Shown: positions 24,585 through 32,720, counted from the stretch's first letter. The stretch: 64,000 nt of DNA from Gallionella straubiae (GCF_051257895.1 NZ_CP194331.1:868001-932000); one strand, 5' to 3'. The notes: generated by a model not told the origin, from the letters alone. Made by a program: numbers and translations.

Positions 24585-24860
24585 ATGACTAAGCAAGAAC
24601 TGATTGACGCAATCGCAGCAGGCACCGACCAGAGCAAGAAAAACATCGACCAGGTGTTGAACCATCTCGGTTTGGCGGTAATGCATGAGCTGAAGAACGG
24701 CGGCGAAGTGACCCTGCCCGGCCTCGGCAAGCTGCACGTCGAGCACAAGGAAGCGCGCAAGGGGCGCAACCCTTCCACCAGGGCCGAGATCGACATCCCG
24801 GCCAAGAACGTGCCCAAGTTCAGTGCTGCTAAGGCGCTCAAGGATGCGGTGAACAGCTAA
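24585..24860 (+). CDS. HU-family DNA-binding protein
   Basis: 91 residues with the HU/IHF fold: MTKQELIDAIAAGTDQSK, LPGLGKLHVEHKEARKGRNP (the arm with its GRNP tip) and IPAKNVPKFSAAKALKD. It bends DNA and may assist transpososome assembly or prophage regulation, as HU and IHF do for Mu. A good AAGGAGCAAGGA ribosome site fixes the start at 24585. Confidence 0.9.
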   Translation: MTKQELIDAIAAGTDQSKKNIDQVLNHLGLAVMHELKNGGEVTLPGLGKLHVEHKEARKGRNPSTRAEIDIPAKNVPKFSAAKALKDAVNS

Positions 24861-24931
24861 ACCATCGCCTGCAGCCCGTTATAGATAGAGGGCTGCGGGA
24901 GGCGGTTTAACGCATAGCTACGGAGAATGAC

Positions 24932-25144
24932 ATGCAGAAAGAACACCCAGCAGAGAAGGTTGTAATTGCGTTCGACGAAATGCGCGAATTATGTGGTGAC
25001 TACCACGGCATCAAAGAAGACCACGACAGTCTCCAGTGTACTCATCAAGACGCTGACGACAGAAATGGCAACTGGTGCGCTATGGATACATGCCCATTAC
25101 TGCGCGAAAAGGCGCGCGAATATAACTTGGGATGGGACTGGTGA
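24932..25144 (+). CDS. Small Cys/His-containing hypothetical protein
   Basis: 70 residues with His and Cys residues spaced like a small metal site (LCGDYHG, LQCTHQDADDRNGNWC, DTCPLL). The ribosome site is GGAG, 8 nt upstream. The stop overlaps the GemA start by one base. Function unknown. Confidence 0.58.
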   Translation: MQKEHPAEKVVIAFDEMRELCGDYHGIKEDHDSLQCTHQDADDRNGNWCAMDTCPLLREKAREYNLGWDW

Positions 25145-25611
25145 TGACCAAACTGATCAAACACTACCGCCAGCTCGTCGGCATCGCCAAGGGTTGGGCA
25201 ATGGCGAATCTGCCGGGCTGGAGCGACGATAGCCACCGCGATCTGCTGCAGCGCCACGGTGCGGTCGAGATCGAGGGGCGCATATCCGCCAGCAGCATGA
25301 ACGTGCCGCAGCTCGGCGCTGTGCTGGAAGACTACGAGCGCCGGGGCTGGCCGCGCAACAAGCGCGTGTTCAACCCCGCTTCGACAGGCTCAGGGCGAAC
25401 GGAAAAACGTTCGGTGCCGCCGCGCATCGCCTTCGTGGTGCGCCTGTGGGGAAAGCTCGGCAAGGCGGGCAAGGTGCAGCACGCCGACCGGCGTGCGCTG
25501 CTGGCCTTCTGCGCGCGCCAGGTGGGGCATGACGTGCCCGATCTGGACAGCCTCTCGGTGGACGAGTGCCAGAGGATCACCGAGGCCATGAAGGGCTGGC
25601 TGGGGCGCTGA
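25144..25611 (+). CDS. GemA-like regulatory protein (Mu gp16, DUF1018)
   Basis: 155 residues from the ATG at 25144, overlapping the previous stop. It has the DUF1018 pattern (MTKLIKHYRQLVGIAKGWAM, then YERRGWPR...) and a C-terminal LSVDECQRITEAMKGWL. Mu GemA affects host gene expression and DNA topology. A repeat of the TTCGACAGGCTCAGGGCGAA type is inserted in-frame at 25376-25402 and adds FNPASTGSGRTEK to the middle of the protein. Confidence 0.72.
   Translation: MTKLIKHYRQLVGIAKGWAMANLPGWSDDSHRDLLQRHGAVEIEGRISASSMNVPQLGAVLEDYERRGWPRNKRVFNPASTGSGRTEKRSVPPRIAFVVRLWGKLGKAGKVQHADRRALLAFCARQVGHDVPDLDSLSVDECQRITEAMKGWLGR
25376..25402. repeat. Dispersed repeat (TTCGACAGGCTCAGGGCGAAC type) inside GemA-like gene
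   Basis: CTTCGACAGGCTCAGGGCGA closely resembles the copy at 28934-28959 (CTTCGACAAGCTCAGAACGA). It is a member of a short interspersed repeat type common in proteobacterial intergenic DNA. Here it is read as protein without shifting the frame. Confidence 0.7.
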
Positions 25612-26015
25612 TGAATACCAACTGGCCCGCCGTCGATCCCGAGCTGCTGCGCTCGCTGCCGCCCGTGCTGGCGGCGGTGGTGCGGGCGCTCGGCTTTGGC
25701 CGGGCAAAGGCTTTCCTGGTGGCCCAGGGCGGCGTGAATGTCAACATCCCGAAGTTTCGCTGCAGCTCGCTCGGCCTGGAGCCGGACGAGCTGGAAAGGC
25801 TGCGCGAAACGCTCGAACCGCACATGGACGCAGCCGGGCGCGTGTGGATGCCGAAGCCTGACAAGCTGTTTCAGATCGTGCGCAATGCGCACATCCGCAC
25901 CACGAAGTACAATGCCAGCATCAATGCCCAGGCGCGTGAAAACAACCTTTCAAGCCGCCAGATACTCAACATTCGGCGCGAGGAAGATGATGGTTGTCAG
26001 GGTGCGCTGTTCTAG
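25611..26015 (+). CDS. Mor-like middle/late transcription activator
   Basis: 134 residues from the ATG at 25611 (TGATG overlap with GemA). It shows the Mor/C layout: a dimerisation part with GGVNVNIPK and GRVWMPK, then a C-terminal HTH (RNAHIRTTKYNASINAQA, NLSSRQILNIRREE). Mor activates the middle promoter in Mu and C the late ones. It is the best candidate to bind the three inverted repeats at 14900, 26399 and 32721. It is the penultimate gene before the late region. Confidence 0.72.
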   Translation: MNTNWPAVDPELLRSLPPVLAAVVRALGFGRAKAFLVAQGGVNVNIPKFRCSSLGLEPDELERLRETLEPHMDAAGRVWMPKPDKLFQIVRNAHIRTTKYNASINAQARENNLSSRQILNIRREEDDGCQGALF

Positions 26016-26025
26016 GAGACTTCGA

Positions 26026-26283
26026 ATGAGCAACGGAAACGGATTTACGGAATGGCTGCTGATCGGCGGCCCTTGGAACGGAAAGAAACTGCGCATCAAG
26101 GCAGGCAAGTCAGTAATCCTGGAAGCTGACGGGAAAAAATATCTCTACGAAGGGCGAGAGTTTTTCCTGGCTGGAAAATATTATCGCATAGGCGTCACTG
26201 AGGAGATTCCAGATCGGGAAATCTTGAATCTGATCTTTGAGACTGGATTGGAGCCTGTGCGTATCATCGCAACCCCCATTTAA
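26026..26283 (+). CDS. Small hypothetical protein
   Basis: 85 residues (MSNGNGFTEWLLIGGPWNGK...), mostly beta, with an AGGAGAC ribosome site. It begins 11 nt after the Mor-like gene and is the last gene before the late-region regulatory stretch. The GGPWNGKKL opening is seen in small phage proteins of unknown role. Confidence 0.55.
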   Translation: MSNGNGFTEWLLIGGPWNGKKLRIKAGKSVILEADGKKYLYEGREFFLAGKYYRIGVTEEIPDREILNLIFETGLEPVRIIATPI

Positions 26284-26398
26284 AAACCGCACAGACCCAT
26301 TTAAAAAACCCGAGCACCACACCGCCCGACCCATCACCCCACCCGCAGGGGTGAGCCGCTCAAATCGCGTTTAAACGCGTTTCGCAAAAACCGCCTTC

Positions 26399-26420
26399 AG
26401 GCGGGAAACATTTCCCGCCT
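26399..26420. promoter_or_regulatory. Candidate late-activator site 2 (AGGCGGGAAA-CA-TTTCCCGCCT)
   Basis: The most perfect of the three copies: 10-bp arms around CA. It is 51 bp upstream of the protease/scaffold start at 26471, the first gene of the rightward capsid-tail block. The 163-bp gap also holds a small CCGCCTTCAGGCGG hairpin at 26391-26404, partly overlapping the site. Confidence 0.68.
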
Positions 26421-26470
26421 AATTTCAAATCCCGCCGCGCGCGAAGATGCGTTCCATCACAGGAGCGCAC

Positions 26471-27493
26471 ATGCCGCAAACCAAACAACCGCAGCACAAC
26501 CTTTCATTCGCCGCTCTTACTTACGAGCTCGTTACCGGCGCGGACGGTATTACCACCGAGGCGCACCTGTTGCCGCCCGGCCCGTTCCGCTCGACTGACG
26601 TTCGTCCGGTGGGGTGCGCCGCCTGGCAACTTGACGCGCAGATCGCGGCGCGCGTGATCGCGCTGGCATCGGCAAGGAAGACCGACACGCTGATCGACTA
26701 CGAGCACCAGTCCCTGCGCTCCAGGGACAACGGCAAAAAAGCGCCTGCCGCCGGATGGGTGCCCAATACATTCGAGTGGCGAGAAGGCAAGGGTCTCTAT
26801 GCCGTCGGCATTTCCTGGACTGACGACGCCAGGGCCGAGATCGTCGCGAAGAAATATCGCTACATCAGTACGGTCTTTTTTTACGACGCAGAAACCGGCG
26901 AGGTGCTGGAGATCGTTTCCATCGCCCTGACCAACACTCCGGCCCTGGACGGGCTGGACGCGCTGGCCGATCTGGCGCGCAAGTTTTCGACCGCCGGGGG
27001 TCTGCCGCCCGGAAACCAAAACAGAGGAGATGTTGATATGCCCGACGAAAAGCAAGTGGCGGCGCTCACCGCCGAGCGCGACAAAGCAACCGCACAGGTG
27101 GCGGCGCTGACCGCCGAGAAGGAAACCCTGAACAAACAAGTGGCCGACCTGACCAGCAAGAACACCGAGCTGACCGGCAAGGTTGCCGGTTTTGAGCAGG
27201 AAAAGGCCTCCGCCGCGCTCGCCGCCGACAAGGCCAAGCACGCGGAGCTGCTCAAGGCGGCGCTGGCCGACGGCCGCATTCCTCCCGCGCTGAAAGGCTG
27301 GGCGGAAAAGAAGAGCCTCGCCGATCTGACCGAATACCTGGAATCCGTCAACCCGCTCGCGATGCTGAACAAGCAGGTCGGAGACGGTAAGCCTGGCGAC
27401 GGCAGCCACGGCTTGAGCCGGGTCGAGCTGGCGGCTTGCGCGAAGGCTGGATTGACGCCGGAAGCGTTTGCGAAGGCAAAAAAAGGCATGTAA
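26471..27493 (+). CDS. Prohead protease, Mu gpI-like
   Basis: 340 residues from the ATG at 26471 (GGAG ribosome site within a possible leader hairpin). The N-terminal part is the Mu I protease (TLIDYEHQSLRSR, AAGWVPNTFEWREGKGLYAV, YRYISTVFFYD, SIALTNTPALDGL). The C-terminal part is a long coiled coil, which is the scaffold. The protease matures the capsid and removes the scaffold. Confidence 0.88.
   Translation: MPQTKQPQHNLSFAALTYELVTGADGITTEAHLLPPGPFRSTDVRPVGCAAWQLDAQIAARVIALASARKTDTLIDYEHQSLRSRDNGKKAPAAGWVPNTFEWREGKGLYAVGISWTDDARAEIVAKKYRYISTVFFYDAETGEVLEIVSIALTNTPALDGLDALADLARKFSTAGGLPPGNQNRGDVDMPDEKQVAALTAERDKATAQVAALTAEKETLNKQVADLTSKNTELTGKVAGFEQEKASAALAADKAKHAELLKAALADGRIPPALKGWAEKKSLADLTEYLESVNPLAMLNKQVGDGKPGDGSHGLSRVELAACAKAGLTPEAFAKAKKGM
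27038..27493 (+). CDS. Nested scaffold protein, Mu gpZ-like (in-frame internal start)
   Basis: An ATG at 27038 with AGAGGAGAT 7-10 nt upstream lies in-frame within the protease gene, at the junction between protease and coiled coil. Starting there gives a 151-residue coiled-coil protein (MPDEKQVAALTAERDKATAQ...). Mu and other phages make the scaffold from such an internal start, so both products are expected. Confidence 0.72.
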   Translation: MPDEKQVAALTAERDKATAQVAALTAEKETLNKQVADLTSKNTELTGKVAGFEQEKASAALAADKAKHAELLKAALADGRIPPALKGWAEKKSLADLTEYLESVNPLAMLNKQVGDGKPGDGSHGLSRVELAACAKAGLTPEAFAKAKKGM

Positions 27494-27520
27494 CCGTAAC
27501 TTAATAGAGAGGAAAACAAC

Positions 27521-28441
27521 ATGGGAGCACTGATCAATCTTACCCAATCACAGCTCGACGCAATCAATACAGCGTTGGTCGCCAGGTTTAACAATGGTCT
27601 TACGCAAGGAAAACCAGACTGGAAGAAGCTCGCTATGCAGATACCCAGCGACAGCGATTCCAATACGTATGCATGGCTGTCACAGTTCCCCGCTTTCCGC
27701 GAGTGGGTCGGTGCGCGCCTGCACAAGCTGTTTAGCGAAACTGCTTATCAGGTCAAAAATCGCAAGTTCGAGAACACGGTCGATATTCCCGTGGAAAAAC
27801 TCGAAGATGATAAGTGGGGGATGTACGCCGGTCTCGCGGAAATGCACGGTATCTCAGTCACTGATTTGCATAACGAGTTGGTGTTTTCCAAGGTTGCGGC
27901 CGGATTTTCCGAAGTTTGCTACGACGGCCAGTTCTACTTCGACACCGACCACCCTGTTTACCCTAACGAGGATGGCACCGGTGTTCCAACGACCGTCAGC
28001 AACATGCAGGCCGGTGTAGGCGAGCCATGGATTCTGTTGTGTACAGACCGTGCCCCAAAGCCACTCTATCTGCAGGAGCGCTCCCCAGCGCAGTTCTGGA
28101 TCAAACCGAACGCCCTGACCAGTGACTATGTTTTCGACAACGACGCTGTTCCCGTTGGCGGACGATGGCGCGGCGAGGCCGTATTCGGCTTCTGGCAGTT
28201 GGCGTTCGGCTCCAAGGCTGCTGCGACCGTCGAGAACTTTGAGGCGGCGTTCAAGGCAATGGAAACGGTGAATCGCGATGGCGAGAAACCGATTGGTGCC
28301 ACCCCGAACTTGCTGGTTTGCGGCCCGAACAATCGTTCCGCATTTGAGCAGATTCTGAAGACACAAAAGAATGCGGCCGGTGCAGACAACATCAACTACA
28401 ACAAGGTCGAACTGTTCGTCACGCCCTGGGTGCGTGCCTAA
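27521..28441 (+). CDS. Major capsid protein, Mu gpT-like
   Basis: 306 residues of the Mu major head subunit family: KPDWKKLAMQIPSDSDSNTY, WLSQFPAFREWVG, LFSETAYQVKNRKFENTVDI and a C-terminal KVELFVTPWV. A GAGAGGAAAA ribosome site lies upstream. It follows the protease/scaffold by 27 nt, the normal order. Confidence 0.94.
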   Translation: MGALINLTQSQLDAINTALVARFNNGLTQGKPDWKKLAMQIPSDSDSNTYAWLSQFPAFREWVGARLHKLFSETAYQVKNRKFENTVDIPVEKLEDDKWGMYAGLAEMHGISVTDLHNELVFSKVAAGFSEVCYDGQFYFDTDHPVYPNEDGTGVPTTVSNMQAGVGEPWILLCTDRAPKPLYLQERSPAQFWIKPNALTSDYVFDNDAVPVGGRWRGEAVFGFWQLAFGSKAAATVENFEAAFKAMETVNRDGEKPIGATPNLLVCGPNNRSAFEQILKTQKNAAGADNINYNKVELFVTPWVRA

Positions 28442-28455
28442 GTAACACCTGAGAG

Positions 28456-28492
28456 AGCGTAGCACGCTACCCCGGAGGCGATGGCCTCCGGG
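28456..28492 (+). terminator. Tandem hairpins after the capsid gene
   Basis: AGCGT-AGC-ACGCT is followed at once by CCCGGAGGC-GATG-GCCTCCGGG. There is no T-run after the second stem, so it may be a partial terminator or an mRNA-stabilising element below the highly expressed capsid gene. Confidence 0.4.
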
Positions 28493-28528
28493 TTGTGTAA
28501 GAGAAACCAACAAACCAGGAGAAAGACT

Positions 28529-28933
28529 ATGGCAACAATCATGTATGTGCGCGTGCACCCCAAGAGCGGTCAGACGAAGTTCTTCCGCTGTGGCATTGGC
28601 TTCACCAAGGAATGGCAGAAGGTGGAAGTCGATGCGGCCACCGAAAAGCGCCTCAAGGAAGAGCAGATGCTGGAAGTATCGGAGACCGAGCCGGAAGGCT
28701 ATTCCGCAGGCCAGCAGGATGCCGGCCAGGGCAATGCGCCCGTCGTTCCGACCGATCCGGCCGAGCGCATCGCGGCGATCAAGGACGCCATCGGCAAGCT
28801 GGACAAGGCCGATGCCGCGCTGTGGACGAACAGCGGTATGCCAAAGGTTCCCGCCATCTCGGCGGTGATCGGCTGGGAAATTACCGCCGCCGAGCGTGAT
28901 GCGGCCTGGGCTGAAATTCAGGACGGGCAGTAG
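28529..28933 (+). CDS. Mu gp35-like (FluMu-type) head-region protein
   Basis: 134 residues. The N-terminus (MYVRVHPKSGQTKFFRCGIG FTKEW, then VDAATEKRLKEEQMLEV) matches the Mu-like gp35 domain that follows the capsid gene in Mu-like phages. The C-terminal part (ERIAAIKDAIGKLDKADAAL) resembles the HI1506-related domain. The precise role in head or neck assembly is unknown. Confidence 0.75.
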   Translation: MATIMYVRVHPKSGQTKFFRCGIGFTKEWQKVEVDAATEKRLKEEQMLEVSETEPEGYSAGQQDAGQGNAPVVPTDPAERIAAIKDAIGKLDKADAALWTNSGMPKVPAISAVIGWEITAAERDAAWAEIQDGQ

Positions 28934-29028
28934 TCCTTCGACAAGCTCAGAACGAACGGATAAGAGGCATCCATGACTACGCGCTGCGCGCCCCCTCACC
29001 CTAACCCTCTCCCGCTTGCGGGAGAGGG
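28934..29028. repeat. Two dispersed repeat types in the gp35-gp36 gap
   Basis: 28934-28959 is a CTTCGACAAGCTCAGAACGA repeat (related to 25376). 28991-29028 is a CCCTCTCCCGCTTGCGGGAG palindromic repeat with flanking CCCTCACCCTAA. The second type recurs at 31484, 38004 and 45349. Both are REP-like hairpins rather than phage functions. Confidence 0.75.
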
Positions 29029-29049
29029 GACAACCGTGAAAGGCGTCCT

Positions 29050-29541
29050 ATGACCTTTGCCACCCGCGCCGATCTGCTGGCACGCAGCAACGCTCGCCGA
29101 CTTGCTCAACTGGCGGTTCCCGCCGATGTTGACATGCCGCCGGACGATGCGCTGCGGGTCGCGGTTGCGGGCGGCGATCTCAGCGGATACACCGTGGCGC
29201 AGCAGGCATCTCTGACGCTGGCGCTGGACGCCATCGACAAGGCGCTGGGCGACGCCGAGGAGCTGGTGATTTCCTACGGCATCCCGGCGGGTACGCAGAC
29301 GCCGTTGCTGGCCAGGCTGACCTCGACGATTGCGCTCTACTTCCTGCAGGGCGCGGAGCGCATGACCGACGACGTGAGCAAGGCATACGACGGCGCGATA
29401 GCTACGCTCAAGGCGCACGCTCGCGGTGAACTCAATCTGGTGCCGGTTGCCCCTGCCGTTCCGCCGCTGCCGGCCGATCAGGTGTTGATGGAAAGCGCGC
29501 CGCGCCGGTATGGCGGCCAACAGCCTGCGGGAGATTGGTGA
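29050..29541 (+). CDS. Mu gp36-like protein (DUF1320)
   Basis: 163 residues with the DUF1320 pattern (MTFATRADLLARSNARRLAQ, LALDAIDKALGDAEELVISY, LLARLTSTIALYFL). It is a head-tail connector-region protein in Mu-like phages. Its stop overlaps the gp37 start. Confidence 0.85.
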   Translation: MTFATRADLLARSNARRLAQLAVPADVDMPPDDALRVAVAGGDLSGYTVAQQASLTLALDAIDKALGDAEELVISYGIPAGTQTPLLARLTSTIALYFLQGAERMTDDVSKAYDGAIATLKAHARGELNLVPVAPAVPPLPADQVLMESAPRRYGGQQPAGDW

Positions 29542-30023
29542 TGATCTCGCTGAAGCCGTTGATCGCGCTGTTGAAGGCGAAGCCGGATTGGTTTGACGGG
29601 CAGTGGTTCCGTGATGTTTCCGGGGCGGCAGACTATGCCAGCCTCAATCCTGATGCACTCCCGCTGCCGGCCGCATGGATTGTGCGTTCTTCGGAAAGCG
29701 CAAAGAGCGCCGGAGAGCGCGCGGTACGCCTGAAGCTGTCTTTCGATGTAGTGATCGCCATAAGCAACGAGCGCATCCATGCGCACATGGATGCAGATGA
29801 AACGCTGTTGCAATACCGCAAGGCCGTTGAGGCGCTGCTGCTCGGCTGGGAGATCGAGGCAGACGTGCGCCCCGTCCAGTTCGAGGGCGGCCGCGTTATC
29901 GAGTATGCGAAGCGCGACATTTTCTGGGCTGACAAATACAGCTTCGAAGCCCTCATCACCAACTATTTACCCGACCCCGTCGCCTATGGCGGCTTAACCA
30001 ACACAGGAGGTAGCACCCTATGA
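29541..30023 (+). CDS. Mu gp37-like protein (DUF1834)
   Basis: 160 residues from the ATG at 29541, which overlaps the gp36 stop (TGATG). It has the position and layout of Mu gp37 (LKPLIALLKAKPDW..., LKLSFDVVIAISNERIHAHM). It is thought to act at the head-tail connection. It overlaps the tail sheath start by 4 nt. Confidence 0.75.
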   Translation: MISLKPLIALLKAKPDWFDGQWFRDVSGAADYASLNPDALPLPAAWIVRSSESAKSAGERAVRLKLSFDVVIAISNERIHAHMDADETLLQYRKAVEALLLGWEIEADVRPVQFEGGRVIEYAKRDIFWADKYSFEALITNYLPDPVAYGGLTNTGGSTL

Positions 30024-31480
30024 TCTCGTTCAAATACATCCCGGAGGCGCTGCGCTATCCGGGCGCATACATCGAAGTTGACGGCTCGCAGGCCGGGCTG
30101 GGCGGCGATATTCCGGCCGTGCTGCTGGTCGGCCATAAGCTGGCGACCGGCACCGCCCCGGCGGGCGAGATCGTGCGCCTGGCTGGCCCGGAAGACGCTA
30201 AGGAAAAGGCCGGTGATGGTTCGATGTTGCACCAAATGGCAAAGCGCTATCGACCCATCGATAAGGTACTTGATATCTACATGCTGCCCTATGCGGACAA
30301 CGTGGCCGGTGTGCAGGCATCCGCTCCCATTACCGTGACCGGTGTGCCGTCCTCCAACGGCGTGCTGGCGCTGTACATTGCAGGCAAGGTGGTTAATGTA
30401 GCCATCACCGCCAACCAGACGGTTGACCAGGTTGCCACCGCGATTTCTGACGCGATCACGGCGGCCGGTACCGATATCCCGGTGACGGCTGCAGCCGTTG
30501 CGGCCGTGGTCACGCTCACCGCGCGCCACAAGGGCACCTGCGGCAACAATATCGACATCCGTTTGGCGCTTTACGGTGAGCCGATCCCGGCCGGACTGGC
30601 CCTGACCACCACCGCCATGTCCGGCGGCGCGGGAGATCCCGTTCCTGGCGACCTGACTGCCATCCTCGGGCCGCGCTGGTATCGCTACATCGCCCTGGGC
30701 ATCAACGATGCTGCCACGCTCGCCGCCTGGGATGCGGAAAGCAAGCTGCACTATCTTCCGCCGATCCAGGCAGGCTTCCGCTGCTTCACGTCCCATCGCG
30801 GCGACTACGCGGCAGCGGCGGCATTCGGCGAGACCAAGAATTACGAGCACATCGCCGACCTCAGCCTGGAGCTGAACCCGACCAGCACCTGGGAAGCGGC
30901 GGCCATCGTCTGCGCCGCCGCAGCGCCGCGCCTCTACAACAACCCGGTCGAGTCGCTGGAAGGCATCTCATTGCCCGGCATGATCGGCGTGAGCTACCAC
31001 GATTGGACGAACGCCAACAGCCTGCTGTTCAAGGGTATGTCGGTGATGCAGGTCGGCAAGGACGGTTCGTGCAGCATCAAGCGCCTGATCTCGATGTACC
31101 AGTTCAGACCGGACGGTAGCGCCGACGATGCGTTCCTGGACATCAACACCGCCGAAGTGATGGAGCGCATCCGCTACGAGCAGCGCATCGGCGCGATCAA
31201 GCGCTTCACCGGCACGGCAGCGGCCAAAAGCAACGAAGGCTATCGCCCCGGCCTGCGCATCACCACGGTGGACGATGTGCGCGCCTACCTGCTGAGCCTG
31301 TACAAGAACACGCTGATGCAGGAATTCGGTTGGGTGCAGGAATACGGCTACTACAAGGATCACCTGGTAGTCGAGCAGCACCCGACCAACCCGAGCCGCT
31401 TCAACTTCAAGGATGAGCCGGTGCTGTTGTCGCCGTACTACATCCTGGCGGGCGTCGGACAGTTCCGCAAGGCGGTCTAA
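30020..31480 (+). CDS. Contractile tail sheath protein, Mu gpL-like
   Basis: 486 residues. It starts ISFKYIPEALRYPGAYIEVD, as Mu-type sheaths do, and has the C-terminal sheath core (FDRWTSA-like RITTVDDVRAYLLSLYKNTL, NPSRFNFKDEPVLLSPYYIL). A beta-rich insertion domain lies at about 90-200. The protein contracts to drive the tube into the host, so the phage is a myovirus. Confidence 0.93.
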   Translation: MISFKYIPEALRYPGAYIEVDGSQAGLGGDIPAVLLVGHKLATGTAPAGEIVRLAGPEDAKEKAGDGSMLHQMAKRYRPIDKVLDIYMLPYADNVAGVQASAPITVTGVPSSNGVLALYIAGKVVNVAITANQTVDQVATAISDAITAAGTDIPVTAAAVAAVVTLTARHKGTCGNNIDIRLALYGEPIPAGLALTTTAMSGGAGDPVPGDLTAILGPRWYRYIALGINDAATLAAWDAESKLHYLPPIQAGFRCFTSHRGDYAAAAAFGETKNYEHIADLSLELNPTSTWEAAAIVCAAAAPRLYNNPVESLEGISLPGMIGVSYHDWTNANSLLFKGMSVMQVGKDGSCSIKRLISMYQFRPDGSADDAFLDINTAEVMERIRYEQRIGAIKRFTGTAAAKSNEGYRPGLRITTVDDVRAYLLSLYKNTLMQEFGWVQEYGYYKDHLVVEQHPTNPSRFNFKDEPVLLSPYYILAGVGQFRKAV

Positions 31481-31483
31481 CCT

Positions 31484-31525
31484 CTTCCCCCTCTCCCGCT
31501 TGCGGGAGAGGGATGGGGAGAGGGT
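31484..31525. repeat. CCCTCTCCCGCTTGCGGGAG repeat after tail sheath gene
   Basis: A palindromic REP-like hairpin (CCCTCTCCCGCT/TGCGGGAGAGGG) followed by ATGGGGAGAGGG, directly after the sheath stop. Same type as 28991, 38004 and 45349. Confidence 0.75.
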
Positions 31526-31555
31526 CATTAAACTTGATTTGAAAGGAATTCAAAC

Positions 31556-31918
31556 ATGGCTCAATTGAACAACATCCGCACCGTGTCGGTGCCTTCCATC
31601 GGCAAGCTGCCGCTGGCCGAAAAGCCGGGCACCTTCACGCCCAGCGGCACGAAACGCGACCACAAGCCGGGCCGCTTGCCGGAAGACGGCGGTTACACCG
31701 AATCCGGCGTCGGCGCGAAGCTGGAACTGAACCTCAACCTGCAAGGTGGCATCGACGCGCAGACCTTGAACAACATCAAGGACGAGGACGTGACGGTGCG
31801 CCTGGCCGACGGCAGCGTGCATCTGTTGAGCCGCGCTTTCGTCACCGAGCCGGTGGGCGTGAGTGATGGCGAAAGCAAGCTGACCATCATGTCCAACACT
31901 TCCGAAAAGATCGCGTAG
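31556..31918 (+). CDS. Tail tube protein, Mu gpM-like
   Basis: 120 residues of the Mu tail tube family (NNIRTVSVPSIGKLPLAEKP, GTFTPSGTKRD and GGYTESGVGAKLELNLNL). It forms the inner tube inside the sheath. The order sheath-tube-chaperone-tape measure is as in Mu. Confidence 0.9.
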   Translation: MAQLNNIRTVSVPSIGKLPLAEKPGTFTPSGTKRDHKPGRLPEDGGYTESGVGAKLELNLNLQGGIDAQTLNNIKDEDVTVRLADGSVHLLSRAFVTEPVGVSDGESKLTIMSNTSEKIA

Positions 31919-31925
31919 GTGCGGC

Positions 31926-32255
31926 ATGGCGAAGCTCAAACTCAAGCACCCGCTGACCTTCGGTAAAACGACCGTCGAAGAGCTGACGTTCCGCGATTAT
32001 CCCATCGCGTCGGACTATCTCAGCTTCGACCGGCGCGGCGGCGTGGCGCAACGCATCGCGCTGATCGCCAGCCTGACCGGAACCGACGAACAGGTGGTCG
32101 AGCACCTGCATGGTTCCGACTATCGCAGGGCCGAGGCGATGGCCGACAAGATGATGGCGGACGACGAGGCCGAAGCGCTGACCGACGAAGAACTGTTCCC
32201 GAAGCCGAAAACGCCGGAACAGGAGGCGGCGGAAAAAAAGTCACAAGAATCGTGA
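31926..32255 (+). CDS. Tail assembly chaperone, Mu gp41-like (frame-0 product)
   Basis: 109 residues (MAKLKLKHPLTFGKTTVEEL...). It occupies the chaperone position between tube and tape measure. The last codons contain a slippery A AAA AAG at 32234-32240. The frame-0 product stops at 32253-32255. Confidence 0.85.
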   Translation: MAKLKLKHPLTFGKTTVEELTFRDYPIASDYLSFDRRGGVAQRIALIASLTGTDEQVVEHLHGSDYRRAEAMADKMMADDEAEALTDEELFPKPKTPEQEAAEKKSQES

Positions 32256-32380
32256 CGGCTGCGTCGCTGGTGATGAACGTCCTGCACCAGCCCGAACCCA
32301 TCGTCATGTCCTGGCCGCTGCCCAAGCTGTTCATGTACGCCGGGATCGCCGCCTCGATGTCAGGACGGAAATTTGACTAA
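31926..32380 (+). CDS. Tail assembly chaperone, -1 frameshift fusion product
   Basis: At the heptamer A AAA AAG (32234-32240) a -1 slip would continue the protein for 46 codons to the TAA at 32378: VTRIVTAASLVMNVLHQPEP, IVMSWPLPKLFMYAGIAASM, SGRKFD. Such paired chaperones (G and G-T type) are general in long-tailed phages, and Mu makes gp41-gp42 this way. The zero-frame phase of the heptamer is exactly right for slippage, and the extension has no start or ribosome site of its own. Confidence 0.85.
32234..32240 (+). other. Programmed -1 frameshift slippery site (A AAA AAG)
   Basis: In frame-0 the codons read GAA-AAA-AAG, so the last A of GAA plus AAA AAG makes the efficient heptamer. Seven A residues run from 32233 to 32239. 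Confidence 0.85.
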
Positions 32381-32398
32381 CCATGTATGGAGACAACT

Positions 32399-32707
32399 AT
32401 GAGCAAAGACGAACAAGCCATCGAAGCAGAAATTCAAGCCAAGGGACTCAACGCCCCGCGTCTCTCGCCTGAGCGGATTGACGCAGTGATCGTGGAAGAG
32501 GACTACCACGTCTTCCCCGGAACGACGCTGACGGTGTGCTGCCTCAAGTTGCGCAACGGCTTCACCGTGACCGGCGAGAGTGCGGCGGCCAGCCCGGAGA
32601 ACTTTGACGCCGAAATCGGCCGGAAGATCGCCAGAAGCAACGCCCGCGACAAGATTTGGGCGCTCGAAGGCTACGCCCTCCGCGAACGTCTGTCCGAGAA
32701 AGAGTAA
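32399..32707 (+). CDS. Gp49-like phage protein
   Basis: 102 residues from the ATG at 32399 (GGAG ribosome site). It has the strongly conserved pattern of this small family: EIQAKGLNAPRLSPERIDAV, LKLRNGFTVTGESAAASPEN, FDAEIGRKIARSNARDKIW. It is common in siphoviral and Mu-like genomes. Role unknown. Confidence 0.82.
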   Translation: MSKDEQAIEAEIQAKGLNAPRLSPERIDAVIVEEDYHVFPGTTLTVCCLKLRNGFTVTGESAAASPENFDAEIGRKIARSNARDKIWALEGYALRERLSEKE

Positions 32708-32720
32708 GGCCCATCATACG

